DNA from: JASHPR01 sp963795055 | Lineage (GTDB): Bacteria > Actinomycetota > Actinomycetes > Streptosporangiales > Streptosporangiaceae | Length of the DNA stretch: 64,000 nucleotides | NCBI GenBank assembly: GCA_963795055.1 | Contig: CAWCGJ010000016.1 | Span: 155,065-219,064, forward strand | Reading direction: 5' to 3' | The notes under the pieces: generated by a model | Seen by the model: the letters and a program-made list of their open reading frames with translations, nothing else | Databases searched by the model: none | What the model was told of the DNA's origin: nothing | Program-made: the position numbers and the translations under genes | Shown here: piece by piece, positions 25,187-33,502 of the stretch | How the letters are laid out: each line of letters opens with the position of its first letter | Position numbering within the stretch: position 1 is the first letter of the stretch

Positions 25187-25741
25187 ATGGAGTGGGCCAG
25201 GGAGGCGGCAGCGAAGCGCCAGTTCGAACGCTTCGCGGCCGAGGCGTCGGACACTCTGTTGCGCACTGGCTATCTGATGACCGGGGACGCCAGGGAGGCC
25301 GAGGACCTGGTCCAGGAGACTTTCCTGCGGGTAGCCCGGCGGTGGAACCAGGTACGGTCGATGGATCATCCGGCGGCCTATGCCCGCCGGATCCTGATCA
25401 ACCTGGTACTGCAGGATGCTGAACGCCGGTCCCGGCAGGAGGCGGAGCTGGCACAGCAGCACGCCGGAATCGACGCTGCTGACCAAGACGCGGCGCGTGC
25501 CCTGCGGCACGTCGATGACCTCGCGGAGTTCCGCTGGGCGCTGGCGCAACTGACCGCGCGTCAGCGCGCTGTCCTGGTGCTGCGCTACTGGGCCGACCTG
25601 CCCGTCCGCGAGGTCGCCGGCATCCTCGGCTCATCGCGCGGGACGGTCACCGGCACCGCATCCCGCGCTGCGGATCGGCTGGCCGAGATCCTTACCACAG
25701 GCCGGCAGCCTGCCACCGGGCCCGTCAGCCGCAGATCATGA
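25187..25741 (+). CDS. SigE-family (actinobacterial) ECF RNA polymerase sigma factor
   Basis: 184 residues from ATG 25187 (GGGAG six bases upstream); GTG 25154 is an alternative. Region 2: LLRTGYLMTGDAREAEDLVQ, ETFLRVARRW; region 4: LTARQRAVLVLRYWADLPVR, EVAGILGSSRGTVTGTASR. These match the SigE-like 50-60 group typical of Streptomyces and relatives. The next gene, 13 bases downstream, encodes a single-pass membrane protein of the kind that partners this sigma group, possibly as an anti-sigma. An AT-rich stretch TTTATATAGG (25145-25154) upstream may be part of the promoter. Confidence 0.88.
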   Translation: MEWAREAAAKRQFERFAAEASDTLLRTGYLMTGDAREAEDLVQETFLRVARRWNQVRSMDHPAAYARRILINLVLQDAERRSRQEAELAQQHAGIDAADQDAARALRHVDDLAEFRWALAQLTARQRAVLVLRYWADLPVREVAGILGSSRGTVTGTASRAADRLAEILTTGRQPATGPVSRRS

Positions 25742-25754
25742 ACGGAGACAGCTG

Positions 25755-26399
25755 ATGCTCACCGACGAACTTGAAAATGAACTGCGCAGGACCCTCGCCA
25801 GGACCGCTGCCGACTTCGAGAGCCTGGACCAGGCCCGCCAGCGGCTGCTCCAGCGCGACTATCACCCCAGACGGGCGAACCGGCGGCTGGCCGCAGGCAT
25901 CGCCGCCGGCGCGGCTAGCGTGGCAGCGGTCCTTGGTCTTGGCCTGTCCGGCGTCTTCGGCTCCGCCAGCCATCAGCCCAGCCCTCCCGCTCGTGCCCAG
26001 CTGGCGGCCTGGACGGTAGTCAAGCAGGCCGACGGCACGGTCGTTGTCAAAATCCGCGAGTTCCGCGATCCGGCCGGACTGCAGAGCAGGCTCCGCGCGG
26101 ATGGCGTCCCGGCCAGCGTCCACTTCGGCACACTGCAAAGCGGCGAAACCTTCCTAGACCTCCTCCACTTCAAGGGCAACCCGTGCCAGGAATACAGCGG
26201 CGGGGAAGGCCAGGCGCAGAACGTGGTCACGGGTGGGAGCCCGTTCACGGTCGGGATCTTCGTCCACCCCTCGGCTATCCCCCGCGGCGCTGGCGTCCAG
26301 ATCGTCACTACCAGCAGCTTCGGTTACCAGCAGGCTACTGGGCGGAAATCAATCGTGGAGTGGCTGGTTCAAGCCAGCCCACAGTGCACCGGTAGCTGA
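25755..26399 (+). CDS. Membrane-anchored protein co-encoded with SigE-family sigma; possible anti-sigma or sensor
   Basis: 214 residues. A cytoplasmic N-terminus of about 48 residues (LENELRRTLARTAADFESLD...) resembles the short sigma-binding tails of proteins paired with SigE-family sigma factors. One membrane segment follows (about 49-72, AAGIAAGAASVAAVLGLGLS), then a small extracytoplasmic domain of about 140 residues with two cysteines (in GNPCQEY and SPQCTG). The gene follows the sigma by 13 bases with GGAGACAGCTG as ribosome binding site. The anti-sigma role is inferred from layout only. Confidence 0.7.
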   Translation: MLTDELENELRRTLARTAADFESLDQARQRLLQRDYHPRRANRRLAAGIAAGAASVAAVLGLGLSGVFGSASHQPSPPARAQLAAWTVVKQADGTVVVKIREFRDPAGLQSRLRADGVPASVHFGTLQSGETFLDLLHFKGNPCQEYSGGEGQAQNVVTGGSPFTVGIFVHPSAIPRGAGVQIVTTSSFGYQQATGRKSIVEWLVQASPQCTGS

Positions 26400-26433
26400 G
26401 CCCTCGGCCGATGACCAGCAACGTGCGGCGGCT

Positions 26434-26627
26434 ATGAGTCTGGAAGAGCACCTGCTGGGCGGGTTCCTGCCGATCACCGTGGAGGCAGTCGCGGGATCGG
26501 CGCGATCACGCTGACCGTGCAGCAGATGCTCAGCGGGTCGGCCGCCGCCGCCGGGTTGCTGGCCGGCGCGGGCCTGGCCCGGCGGCCCGACCCGGCCGCG
26601 GAACTGGGCGCGGCGGAGGGGTCATGA
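26434..26627 (+). pseudogene. Small frameshifted ORF coupled to the FtsX gene
   Basis: An ATG at 26434 opens MSLEEHLLGGFLPITVEAVA and stops at 26514; in the frame two bases on, IGAITLTVQQMLSGSAAAAG followed by LLAGAGLARRPDP runs to a stop overlapping the FtsX start (ATGA, 26624-26627). Joined, they give about 63 residues with one hydrophobic segment. I suspect one lost base near 26500, but without a family match it may be chance. A possible internal start is ATG 26526. Confidence 0.25.
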
Positions 26628-29383
26628 CCGCGCGATACGCGCGCCTCGACGGCGTTCCGGGCCGGCCCCGGCCGTCGCCGCGCGGCGCCTGGGTCAAGAT
26701 CGCCGGCACCGGGGCGGTGGCCGGCGTGGGCCTGGCCCTGCTGGTGCTCGCCACCGTGGCGATCTCGGTGGCGCTGCCCAGGTTCAGTGTGAGCCACCGC
26801 ACGACCGCGCTGCGGCGCACCCTGTCCACGGTCCCTGCCGCGTCCACGGCCGTGCTCGGCAACCTCTCCTATCTCACGTTCGACGTCGACTTCAGCGGCC
26901 AGCCGTTCACGGCGGCCGACCTGACGACTGCAGGAACCCAGCTGGCCGCCGGCCTGGCCGGCCAGGGCCTGCCGCTGGCCCGCCCGTTCTGGTCCGGCCT
27001 GTCCGCCGCCTACGCCACCGTCACCGGGGCCGGACCGCGGACGGCCAGCGCGCTACCGCCCGAGATGGAGATCCTCTACCGGGACCAGCTGACCGGTTAC
27101 GGCCGCCTGACCGCCGGGCGGCTTCCGCAGCAGGGCGCGACCAGCAACGGGCAGGTGGTGCTGCGGATCGCGGTCACCGGCGCCACCGCGGCCCGGTACG
27201 GGCTCCGGCCGGGCTCGCGGCTCGGGATGGGGGCGGACGTCACGCTGGAGGTCACCGGCATCGTGACCCCGGTCGATCCCGCCTCGGCGTTCTGGGGGGT
27301 GGACCCGATCGCCGCCGCCCCGGCGCTGAACTTCACGCCTCCGCCGGCGTCGTCGCCGTACTGGATCGGCGCCTGCTTTATCGGCCCGGCCGAGGTCCCG
27401 GTGCTTCAGGCCTCGGTGCCGACCGACTCGATGCAGGTCTCCTGGGCCGTCCCGCTGGCGCTGGCGCACCTGTCGGCCGGCCAGGTCCCGGCGCTTACGG
27501 ACCGGCTGAGCGGTGCGCTCGCCGGCGGAGGCATGGTGCGGAACGGCGCCGGGCAGCAGATCAGCGGCCCGCTGGCCACCCAGGTCCCGCTCAGCAGCGG
27601 GCTGCTCCCCGTGCTGAGCGGGTTCACCGCCGAGGACCAGGCCATCGGCGCCGTACTCGGCCTGCTGTTCGTGAGCCTGGCCGCTATCGGGATCGTCGCC
27701 GTCGCGCTCGCCGCCGCTCTGGTGGCGGCCCGCCGCGGCCCCGAGTTCGCGGTGATGTGCGCCCGCGGAGCGTCGCTGCGCCAGGTCACCGGGCGGGCAT
27801 TGGCCTCGTCGGCCGCGTTCACGCTGCCCTCCGCCGCGGCCGGGGCCGGGCTGGCGGTCCTGCTGACGCCGGGCGGGAGCACCGCGATCTCCTGGTGGCT
27901 GGGCGGGTGCGCGCTCGCCGCGGCGCTGGGCGGGGTGCCGCTCGTGGTCGTCGCCCGGCTGCGCTCCGCCGGCGGCGGCCGGCGGCGGAGGGCTCGCTTC
28001 GCCCCGGCCGCGGCGTCGCGCCGCATGGCGGTGGTCCGGCGCCTGGTGGCCGAGGCGGGCCTGGCCGCCGCCGCCGTGGGCGGGATCATCGTGCTCAGGC
28101 GGCAGGGCCTGTCCGCGGGCAGCGTCGACGTGTACTCGAGCGCGGCGCCGGTGCTGGTGGCGGTCCTGGCCGCGATCGTCGTGGTGCACGTCTACCCGGT
28201 CCTGCTCCGGCTGCTGCTGCGGCTGGCCCGGGTCCGGCCCGGGGTCAGCGCGTTCGTCGGGCTCTCACAGGCCACGCGGACCGTGCCGGGGGCCATCGCG
28301 GTCGTGTTCGCGCTGGTCCTGGCGCTGGCGATGGTGGCGTTCGGCACCATGATCGACGACGCGGTGCACCGCGGCGAGGTGGCCGAGTCCTGGAGCCAGG
28401 TCGGCGCCGACGCGGTTATCTACGCGTCCGCCTCATCCCGGCCGGCCACGCCCGCGGTGCAGCGGGAGATCGCGGCGGTGCCGGGCGTGGCGCGGACCGC
28501 GGCGGTGCCGGTCGCCACCGGGACGCTTTCCTCCGGGGCCAACCTCACCGTGGCCCTGCTGGACCCGGCCGCCTACGCCGCGCTGGTCGCCGGTACCCCG
28601 GCACCGGCGTTCCCGGCCGCGTCCCTGGCCCGGCGCCCCGGGCCGGTGCCGGCGCTGGTGTCGGCGGGTGCGGCCACGCAGCTGCCCCCGGGCCCGGCCC
28701 GCCTGACCGTCGGCGGCCGGCCGCTCACCGTGCGACCAGCGGGCCTGGCCCGCGCCATTCCCGGCGTCCCGGCCGGCCCCTTCGTGGTGCTGCCGGCCTG
28801 GGCGCTCGGCGCTGCGGCGCCGGCCCCGTCGGTCATTCTCGTGGTCGGCCCGCACCTCGACACCGGCCGGCTCGCGGCCGTCGTCAGGCGCGATCTGCCC
28901 GGCGCCTCAGTGGTCTTCCGTGACAGCGCGCTGTCCGTCCTGACCGGCGCGCCGCTGCCGGCCGCCGCGCAGGCCACGATCACCGCGTCCGCCGCGGCCG
29001 CGGCCGCGTTCAGCGCGCTGATCCTGCTGATCTCGCTGCTGATGAGCGCGCCGTCCCGGGAGATGACCCTGGCCCGGCTGTCCACGATGGGACTGGGCCG
29101 GGGGCAGGGCCGATGGCTGGCCGGGATGGAGACGCTGCCGCCGGTCCTGGCCGCGATCGCGGGCGGCGTGACCTGCGCGTGGGTGCTGGGCCCGCTGATC
29201 GCGCCGTCGATCAGCCTGTCGGCCTTCACCGGCTCGGCGAGCGGTGTGGCGTTCAGGACCGAGCCGCTGCCGCTGGTCGCGTGCGCCACCGGGCTGATCC
29301 TGGTGGCCGGGCTCGCGCTGGCCGTCCAGTTCCTGATCGCGCGGCGGCGCGGCGTGGCCCGGCCGCTGCGGGCGGGCGAGTGA
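26624..29383 (+). CDS. FtsX-like (MacB/LolE-type) ABC transporter permease
   Basis: 919 residues. A first membrane segment at about 25-50, a large extracytoplasmic domain, then a three-helix FtsX bundle (about 340-440: AIGAVLGLLFVSLAAIGIVA, VMCARGASLRQV), a middle pair of helices (about 485-545), a second extracytoplasmic domain and a final FtsX bundle (about 785-910: LSTMGLGRGQGRWLAGMETL). This duplicated layout is common in actinobacterial lipoprotein or lipid exporters and antimicrobial-peptide resistance pumps. Followed 25 bases later by its ATPase. Substrate unknown. Confidence 0.85.
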   Translation: MTARYARLDGVPGRPRPSPRGAWVKIAGTGAVAGVGLALLVLATVAISVALPRFSVSHRTTALRRTLSTVPAASTAVLGNLSYLTFDVDFSGQPFTAADLTTAGTQLAAGLAGQGLPLARPFWSGLSAAYATVTGAGPRTASALPPEMEILYRDQLTGYGRLTAGRLPQQGATSNGQVVLRIAVTGATAARYGLRPGSRLGMGADVTLEVTGIVTPVDPASAFWGVDPIAAAPALNFTPPPASSPYWIGACFIGPAEVPVLQASVPTDSMQVSWAVPLALAHLSAGQVPALTDRLSGALAGGGMVRNGAGQQISGPLATQVPLSSGLLPVLSGFTAEDQAIGAVLGLLFVSLAAIGIVAVALAAALVAARRGPEFAVMCARGASLRQVTGRALASSAAFTLPSAAAGAGLAVLLTPGGSTAISWWLGGCALAAALGGVPLVVVARLRSAGGGRRRRARFAPAAASRRMAVVRRLVAEAGLAAAAVGGIIVLRRQGLSAGSVDVYSSAAPVLVAVLAAIVVVHVYPVLLRLLLRLARVRPGVSAFVGLSQATRTVPGAIAVVFALVLALAMVAFGTMIDDAVHRGEVAESWSQVGADAVIYASASSRPATPAVQREIAAVPGVARTAAVPVATGTLSSGANLTVALLDPAAYAALVAGTPAPAFPAASLARRPGPVPALVSAGAATQLPPGPARLTVGGRPLTVRPAGLARAIPGVPAGPFVVLPAWALGAAAPAPSVILVVGPHLDTGRLAAVVRRDLPGASVVFRDSALSVLTGAPLPAAAQATITASAAAAAAFSALILLISLLMSAPSREMTLARLSTMGLGRGQGRWLAGMETLPPVLAAIAGGVTCAWVLGPLIAPSISLSAFTGSASGVAFRTEPLPLVACATGLILVAGLALAVQFLIARRRGVARPLRAGE

Positions 29384-29408
29384 CCGGCATGACGGAGGGA
29401 GCGGGGAA

Positions 29409-30398
29409 GTGACCGGGGAACACAGCATGAGCAGCCAGGTCGCGGGCGAAACGGGCGGGATCGCCAAGCTCGACGCGGAGCGGCGGCGGGAGCGTGAGGC
29501 CTACGGCGTGGGCGCCCTGATCGTGTGCGACCGCGTGGTCCGCATCTACGCCGGGGAGGGGGTCGAGGTCCAGGCCCTGCAGGGGCTGGACCTGCTGGTG
29601 GCCGAGGGCGAGATGACCGCGATCATCGGCGCCTCGGGCAGCGGGAAGTCTACGCTCATGAACATCCTGGCCGGGCTCGACCGCCCGACCGCGGGCGCGG
29701 TGCGGGTGGACGGCCATGACCTCAGCCTGCTGTCCGGCCGGGAGCGGCTGGCCTACCGGCGGTCGGTCGTCGGGTTCATCTGGCAGCAGACCGCCCGCAA
29801 CCTGCTGCCGTATCTCACCGGGCTGCAGAACGTGCTGATGCCCATGAAACTGGCCGGGGTGCGCCGCCGGGACCGCGCGCGGCGGGCGGCCGACCTGCTC
29901 GATGCGCTCGACGTGGTGCACTGCGCCGGGCGCGTTCCCCAGCGGATGTCCGGCGGCGAGCAGCAGCGGACCGCGATCGCCACCGCGCTGGCCAACGGGC
30001 CCCGGCTGCTGCTCGCCGACGAGCCGACCGGCGAGCTGGACACGGACAGCGCGGCCGACGTGTTCGCCGCGCTGCAGACTGCCAACGCCGAGCTCGGCGC
30101 GACGGTCCTGGTCGTGACCCACGATCCGACGGTCTCCGGGCAGGTGCGGCGCACGGTCGTGATCCGCGACGGCCGGACGAGCTCAGAGACGCTCCGCCAC
30201 GACGCCGAGCCCGATGAGCAGGGCAATGCCGCGGCGGTCGCGGTGGAGTACGCGGTGCTGGACCGGGCCTGCCGGGTGCAGCTGCCCCGGGACATGACCC
30301 GCCGGCTCGGCATGCGCGACCGGGTCCGGCTGCAGGTGCAGCCGGACCACATCGGGGTCTGGCCGGACCGGCCGTCCGCGCCGGGCGAGGAGGGATGA
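29409..30398 (+). CDS. ABC transporter ATP-binding protein (MacB/LolD type) with C-terminal extension
   Basis: 329 residues from GTG 29409, with GGAGGGAG upstream. Walker A GASGSGKST, Q-loop WQQTARNLLPYL (note WQQ where FQ is usual), signature MSGGEQQRT, Walker B LLLADEPTGELD, H-loop VTHD. About 40 N-terminal residues and 70 C-terminal residues exceed the usual 230-residue core; the tail (VEYAVLDRACRVQLPRDMTR) resembles an AbrB-like or small regulatory domain seen in some FtsX-associated ATPases. It overlaps the next, deleted ATPase gene region. Confidence 0.87.
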   Translation: MTGEHSMSSQVAGETGGIAKLDAERRREREAYGVGALIVCDRVVRIYAGEGVEVQALQGLDLLVAEGEMTAIIGASGSGKSTLMNILAGLDRPTAGAVRVDGHDLSLLSGRERLAYRRSVVGFIWQQTARNLLPYLTGLQNVLMPMKLAGVRRRDRARRAADLLDALDVVHCAGRVPQRMSGGEQQRTAIATALANGPRLLLADEPTGELDTDSAADVFAALQTANAELGATVLVVTHDPTVSGQVRRTVVIRDGRTSSETLRHDAEPDEQGNAAAVAVEYAVLDRACRVQLPRDMTRRLGMRDRVRLQVQPDHIGVWPDRPSAPGEEG

Positions 30399-30399
30399 C

Positions 30400-30479
30400 G
30401 TGGCGAGCGCGCTTCCCGACGCCGCGCCGCCCCTGGTGGCGGTGCGCTGAACCTGGAGGACGGCACGGTAGGCGCATGA
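30400..30479 (+). pseudogene. Second ABC ATPase gene reduced to its two ends
   Basis: GTG 30400, directly behind the previous stop, encodes VASALPDAAPPLVAVR, the kind of lead-in found before the ABC domain (usually followed by ...VRGLTKSYG). It stops at once. In the neighbouring frame the following bases read LNLEDGTVGA and stop, which resembles the last residues of a MacB-type ATPase (V-x-L-x-D-G-x). I infer that about 200 codons were deleted at about 30446, fusing start and end out of frame. Two ATPases with one FtsX permease is a frequent actinobacterial arrangement. Confidence 0.45.
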
Positions 30480-30496
30480 TCGCCTTTGACGGAACT

Positions 30497-30529
30497 CCCT
30501 ATTACCGGCCTAACGGTACATTTGCGGCC
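30497..30529. repeat. Dispersed repeat copy A (shared with 53536-53569)
   Basis: CCCTATTACCGGCC, three differing bases, then CGGTACATTT, matches the sequence at the right edge of the IS-like element at 53.5 kb in 24 of the first 27 positions. The core TACCG-N6-CGGTA is a small hairpin. It lies right behind the deleted ATPase remnant. Confidence 0.5.
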
Positions 30530-30547
30530 TCGGACCGCGGACGGCGC

Positions 30548-31657
30548 TCAGTGGTCGTGGATCAGGACGCCGCGGATGTTCTTGCCCTCCAGCAGGTCCT
30601 GGTAGCCCTGGTTGACATCGTCCAGCCGGTACCTGGTGGTGATCAGCTCGTCCAGCTTGAGCCCGGCCCGGTACAGGTCGAGCATCAGCGGGATGTCATC
30701 GAAGGGGTTGCCCCCGCCGAACAGCGCGCCCTCGATCCGCTTCTGGAACAGGGTGAGCTCGAAGCTGGAAAGGTGGATGTTCTTCTGCCCCGGCCCGGCC
30801 AGCCCGGTCACGACCACGGTGCCGCGCTTGCGGATGGCCGCGAAGGCCGCGTCGACGACGTCGTCGGTGACCACGCCTACGGTGATCAGGGCGTGGTCGG
30901 CACCGACGCCGCGGGTGAGCTCGGTGACCAGTTGCTGGGCCTGCTCCGCGTCGGCCACGCTGTGCGTGGCGCCGAGTTCCTCGGCCATCTCGCGCTTGTT
31001 CGGCAGCGGGTCCACCGCAATGACGTTGATCGCCCCGGCGATGGACGCGCCCTGCACCGCGTTGATGCCGACGCCGCCGATACCGTAGATCACCACGGTG
31101 TCGCCCGGGCGCACGCCGCCGAGGTTGACCGAGGTGCCGAAGCCGGTCGGCACGCCGCAACCGACCAGGACCACCGTCTCCAGCGGCAGGTCGTCATCTA
31201 CCTTGATGCACGAGTGCTCGGAGAGCGTCGACCACTGGGAGAACGTGCCCAGCAGGCACATCTGGCCGAAGTCCTGGCCGTCGGCGTGGAACCGGAACGT
31301 GCCGTCGGGCAGGCAGTTGTCGACGAACAGCGCGCCGAGGTCGCACAGGTTGGTCTGGCCGCGGGCACAGAACCGGCAGTGGCCGCAGGCCGGGAGGAAC
31401 GAGCAGACGATGTGGTCGCCCGGCTTCAGCCGGCTGACCCCCGCGCCCACCTCCTCGACGATCCCGGCCCCCTCGTGGCCGCCGACGATCGGGTACCTGA
31501 CCGGGATGTCGCCGGTCTGCAGGTGATTGTCGGAGTGGCACAGCCCGGACGCCACGAAGCGCACGAGCACCTCCCCGGCCTTGGGCGGATCGAGATCCAG
31601 CTCGATGACGTCCCAGTCCTTGCCGACACCGCGCAGGACCGCTGCCCTAGTCTTCAT
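30548..31657 (-). CDS. NDMA-dependent (zinc) alcohol dehydrogenase
   Basis: 369 residues, the length of the Rxyl_3153/NDMA-dependent group. Zinc ligands Cys40 and His61-Glu62 (GLCHSDNH, GGHEGAG), structural cysteines in CGHCRFCARGQTNLC, Rossmann loop IYGIGGVGINAVQGA. Enzymes of this group hold NAD(H) tightly and pass electrons to an unknown acceptor, possibly mycofactocin-linked in mycobacteria; no mycofactocin genes are in the window. ATG 31657 gives the standard MKTRAAVLRGVGKDWDV start with GGGAGG upstream; a longer form from 31705 is unlikely. Confidence 0.9.
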   Translation of the reverse strand: MKTRAAVLRGVGKDWDVIELDLDPPKAGEVLVRFVASGLCHSDNHLQTGDIPVRYPIVGGHEGAGIVEEVGAGVSRLKPGDHIVCSFLPACGHCRFCARGQTNLCDLGALFVDNCLPDGTFRFHADGQDFGQMCLLGTFSQWSTLSEHSCIKVDDDLPLETVVLVGCGVPTGFGTSVNLGGVRPGDTVVIYGIGGVGINAVQGASIAGAINVIAVDPLPNKREMAEELGATHSVADAEQAQQLVTELTRGVGADHALITVGVVTDDVVDAAFAAIRKRGTVVVTGLAGPGQKNIHLSSFELTLFQKRIEGALFGGGNPFDDIPLMLDLYRAGLKLDELITTRYRLDDVNQGYQDLLEGKNIRGVLIHDH

Positions 31658-31834
31658 CCGCCCTCCCACCGGCCGCGGCGCCCACCGGCGGGCACCTGAC
31701 GTCACCGATCATGCCGCGACGCTGGCGTCCTCGCCAGGCCGCTTGCCATCCTGCGGAACAACAGCCCGTTCCCCGGACGGCATGTCCCGGGCCGGCCATT
31801 CTCGCGAGCGGCCCGTTCCGGGGCCTGCCCGGTG

Positions 31835-32821
31835 CTACCCCGGCCGCGTCCGCGGGAGGCTGAATCCCCAGTTCAGGACCAGGGCGGCGTTCTGAGCGCC
31901 GGAGGCGATACCAGTGGCGGGACTGCCGAGGACGTCCCCGATCAGGGTCAGGCTGCCGCGCGTGGCCTCGAACAGCAGGCAGTGCAGCGCCGCGTCGGTG
32001 AACCCGTCCTTGATGCCGTCGGCGCCCGGGTAGGTGCCGATCAGGTCGTTGGTGTTGTTCCACCAGTAGGCGTGGTGCCCGGGGCCTTTGTGGATCTGGT
32101 AGAAGGATTGGGCCACGATCGAGCGGAAGACCGGCAGCTTCATCGCCGCGAGGCCCAGGGTGAGCAGGTCGGCCGGGGTGGAGTAGGTCGAGTACTCGGT
32201 CGGGTACGGCAGCCCGTCCGGGCTGGTGAAGTACGTGTGCAGCATGCCCAGCTGCCGCGCGGTGGCGTTCATCTTGGCCAGGAACGCCGGCATGCCCGGG
32301 CCGTAGGCGGTGGCCAGGGTGTAGGCGGCGTCGCAGCCCGAGGGCAGCAGCATCGCCTCGAGCAGTTGCTGCGTGGTCAGGACGTCGCCGGGGTGCAGGC
32401 CCGCGCTGTTGCCCCCGTACTTGTCCACGTAGGGGATGACGGCCGCCGGTACCTTGATCTCCCGGCCCAGGTCTCCGGCTTGGATCACCACCAGCGCGGT
32501 CATGACCTTCGTGATGCTGCCGATCGGCCGCTCGGTGCCGGAGTCCCGGCTCCACAGCACCGTGCCGGTGGTGGCGTCGGCGAGCACCGCTCCCCTGGCC
32601 TTCACCCCCCGGGGCGCGCCGACCACTTGGACGGCCGCCGCGGCCGGCCCGGTCGCGGTGCTCGGGGACGGAGAGGCGGCGGGCCGGGCCGGGGTGACGG
32701 AGGAACGAGGATGCTCGGCGGCCGACGCGGGCGCGGGCCCGGCGGCGGAGCAGGCGGTCACGGCTCCGGCAATGATGCCGCCCGCGGCGGCGATGACCGT
32801 CACGCGGACGGGAATGCGCAT
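31835..32821 (-). CDS. Penicillin-binding lipoprotein, D-alanyl-D-alanine carboxypeptidase family (S11) with altered motifs
   Basis: 328 residues. Signal peptide with a lipobox-like VTAC (Cys24), Pro/Ala/Ser linker to about residue 65, then a serine-type carboxypeptidase domain. The catalytic SxxK is Ser102-IT-Lys105 (GSITKVMTAL). The usual SxN is Ser161-Gly-Cys163 (LPSGCDAAYTLA), and the usual KTG is Lys271-Asp-Gly273 (GIKDGFT). The acylating serine and general base lysine remain, so penicillin binding is possible, but the altered second and third motifs may change or lower activity. It would sit on the outer membrane face and trim peptidoglycan stems. Confidence 0.82.
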   Translation of the reverse strand: MRIPVRVTVIAAAGGIIAGAVTACSAAGPAPASAAEHPRSSVTPARPAASPSPSTATGPAAAAVQVVGAPRGVKARGAVLADATTGTVLWSRDSGTERPIGSITKVMTALVVIQAGDLGREIKVPAAVIPYVDKYGGNSAGLHPGDVLTTQQLLEAMLLPSGCDAAYTLATAYGPGMPAFLAKMNATARQLGMLHTYFTSPDGLPYPTEYSTYSTPADLLTLGLAAMKLPVFRSIVAQSFYQIHKGPGHHAYWWNNTNDLIGTYPGADGIKDGFTDAALHCLLFEATRGSLTLIGDVLGSPATGIASGAQNAALVLNWGFSLPRTRPG

Positions 32822-32929
32822 GTCGCCGGTGTCCTCATCGCCAGTAGCCCATTACATGACAGGATTGCCGCTACTGTCTTCGCGGACAACCCAGGCCGCC
32901 GGCCGGACGACGCAGCAGAACCAACGGTA

Positions 32930-32944
32930 CCGAACCAGGTTCGG
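32930..32944. promoter_or_regulatory. 15-base palindrome CCGAACC-A-GGTTCGG
   Basis: Seven-base arms are perfect inverted copies around a central A. The site lies in the divergent gap between the carboxypeptidase gene and the VOC gene, 46 bases upstream of the latter. Regulator unknown. Confidence 0.45.
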
Positions 32945-32989
32945 CCAACTCGCCGGTATGGCGAGGATGAAAAGGGTTCACTGGGTGGC

Positions 32990-33361
32990 ATGCCGGTGAG
33001 ACTGCACCACGTCGTGGTGGACACCCATGATCTGCCCGGGCTGGCCCGGTTCTGGACGCGGGCGCTGGGCTGGACGGTCCTGTCCGAGCGCGAGAACGAG
33101 ATCGTCATCGGACCCGACGACGATGCCCCGGTCGGCATGTGCTTCATGCCGGTGGCCGACGCGAAGACGGTGAAGAACCGGGTCCACCTCGATCTGACCA
33201 CCAGCGCCGAGGACCGGGACCAGGAGATCGAGCGCCTGATCGCGCTGGGGGCGCGCCGGGTGGACATCGGGCAGACCGGCGCCGAGTCCTGGACGGTCCT
33301 GGCCGACCCCGAGGGCAACGAGTTCTGCGTGGTCCGCCCGAAGAAGACACTGACCAGCTAG
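32990..33361 (+). CDS. VOC superfamily (glyoxalase/bleomycin-resistance-like) protein
   Basis: 123 residues, one vicinal-oxygen-chelate unit of two beta-alpha-beta-beta-beta modules. His6-7 in LHHVVVDTHDLPGLARFW, the central VHLDLTT and the final glutamate in DPEGNEFCVV are the usual metal-site positions. Substrate cannot be told; members act as lyases, dioxygenases or drug-binding proteins. The ATG at 32990 lies in GGTGGCATGCC; no strong ribosome binding site. Single-gene unit. Confidence 0.8.
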   Translation: MPVRLHHVVVDTHDLPGLARFWTRALGWTVLSERENEIVIGPDDDAPVGMCFMPVADAKTVKNRVHLDLTTSAEDRDQEIERLIALGARRVDIGQTGAESWTVLADPEGNEFCVVRPKKTLTS

Positions 33362-33426
33362 GCCGACCGGCGCCGCCGGGGCCGGGCGGCGGCCGATCCG
33401 GCCGCACCGGACGATGCGTCAGCCAA

Positions 33427-33440
33427 GTGACCAAGGCCCC
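33427..33440. promoter_or_regulatory. Candidate DosR/DevR-like box upstream of the Rv1733c-type gene
   Basis: Read on the minus strand the 14 bases are GGGGCCTTGGTCAC, which agree with the mycobacterial DosR core GGGACTWWAGTCCC at 10 of 14 positions, most differences being transitions. The site is about 70 bases upstream of the start. A search with the full DosR matrix would be needed; this is a weak call. Confidence 0.3.
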
Positions 33441-33502
33441 TGCACGTTCGCGGCGATAGTGCCTCACACTAGGAGAGGGGGGAACCGCCGGAGGTGATGA
33501 TC

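Noticed and set aside
30395..31699. Open frame of over 400 codons opposite the NDMA-dependent dehydrogenase
   Set aside because: Antisense shadow of a full-length known enzyme.
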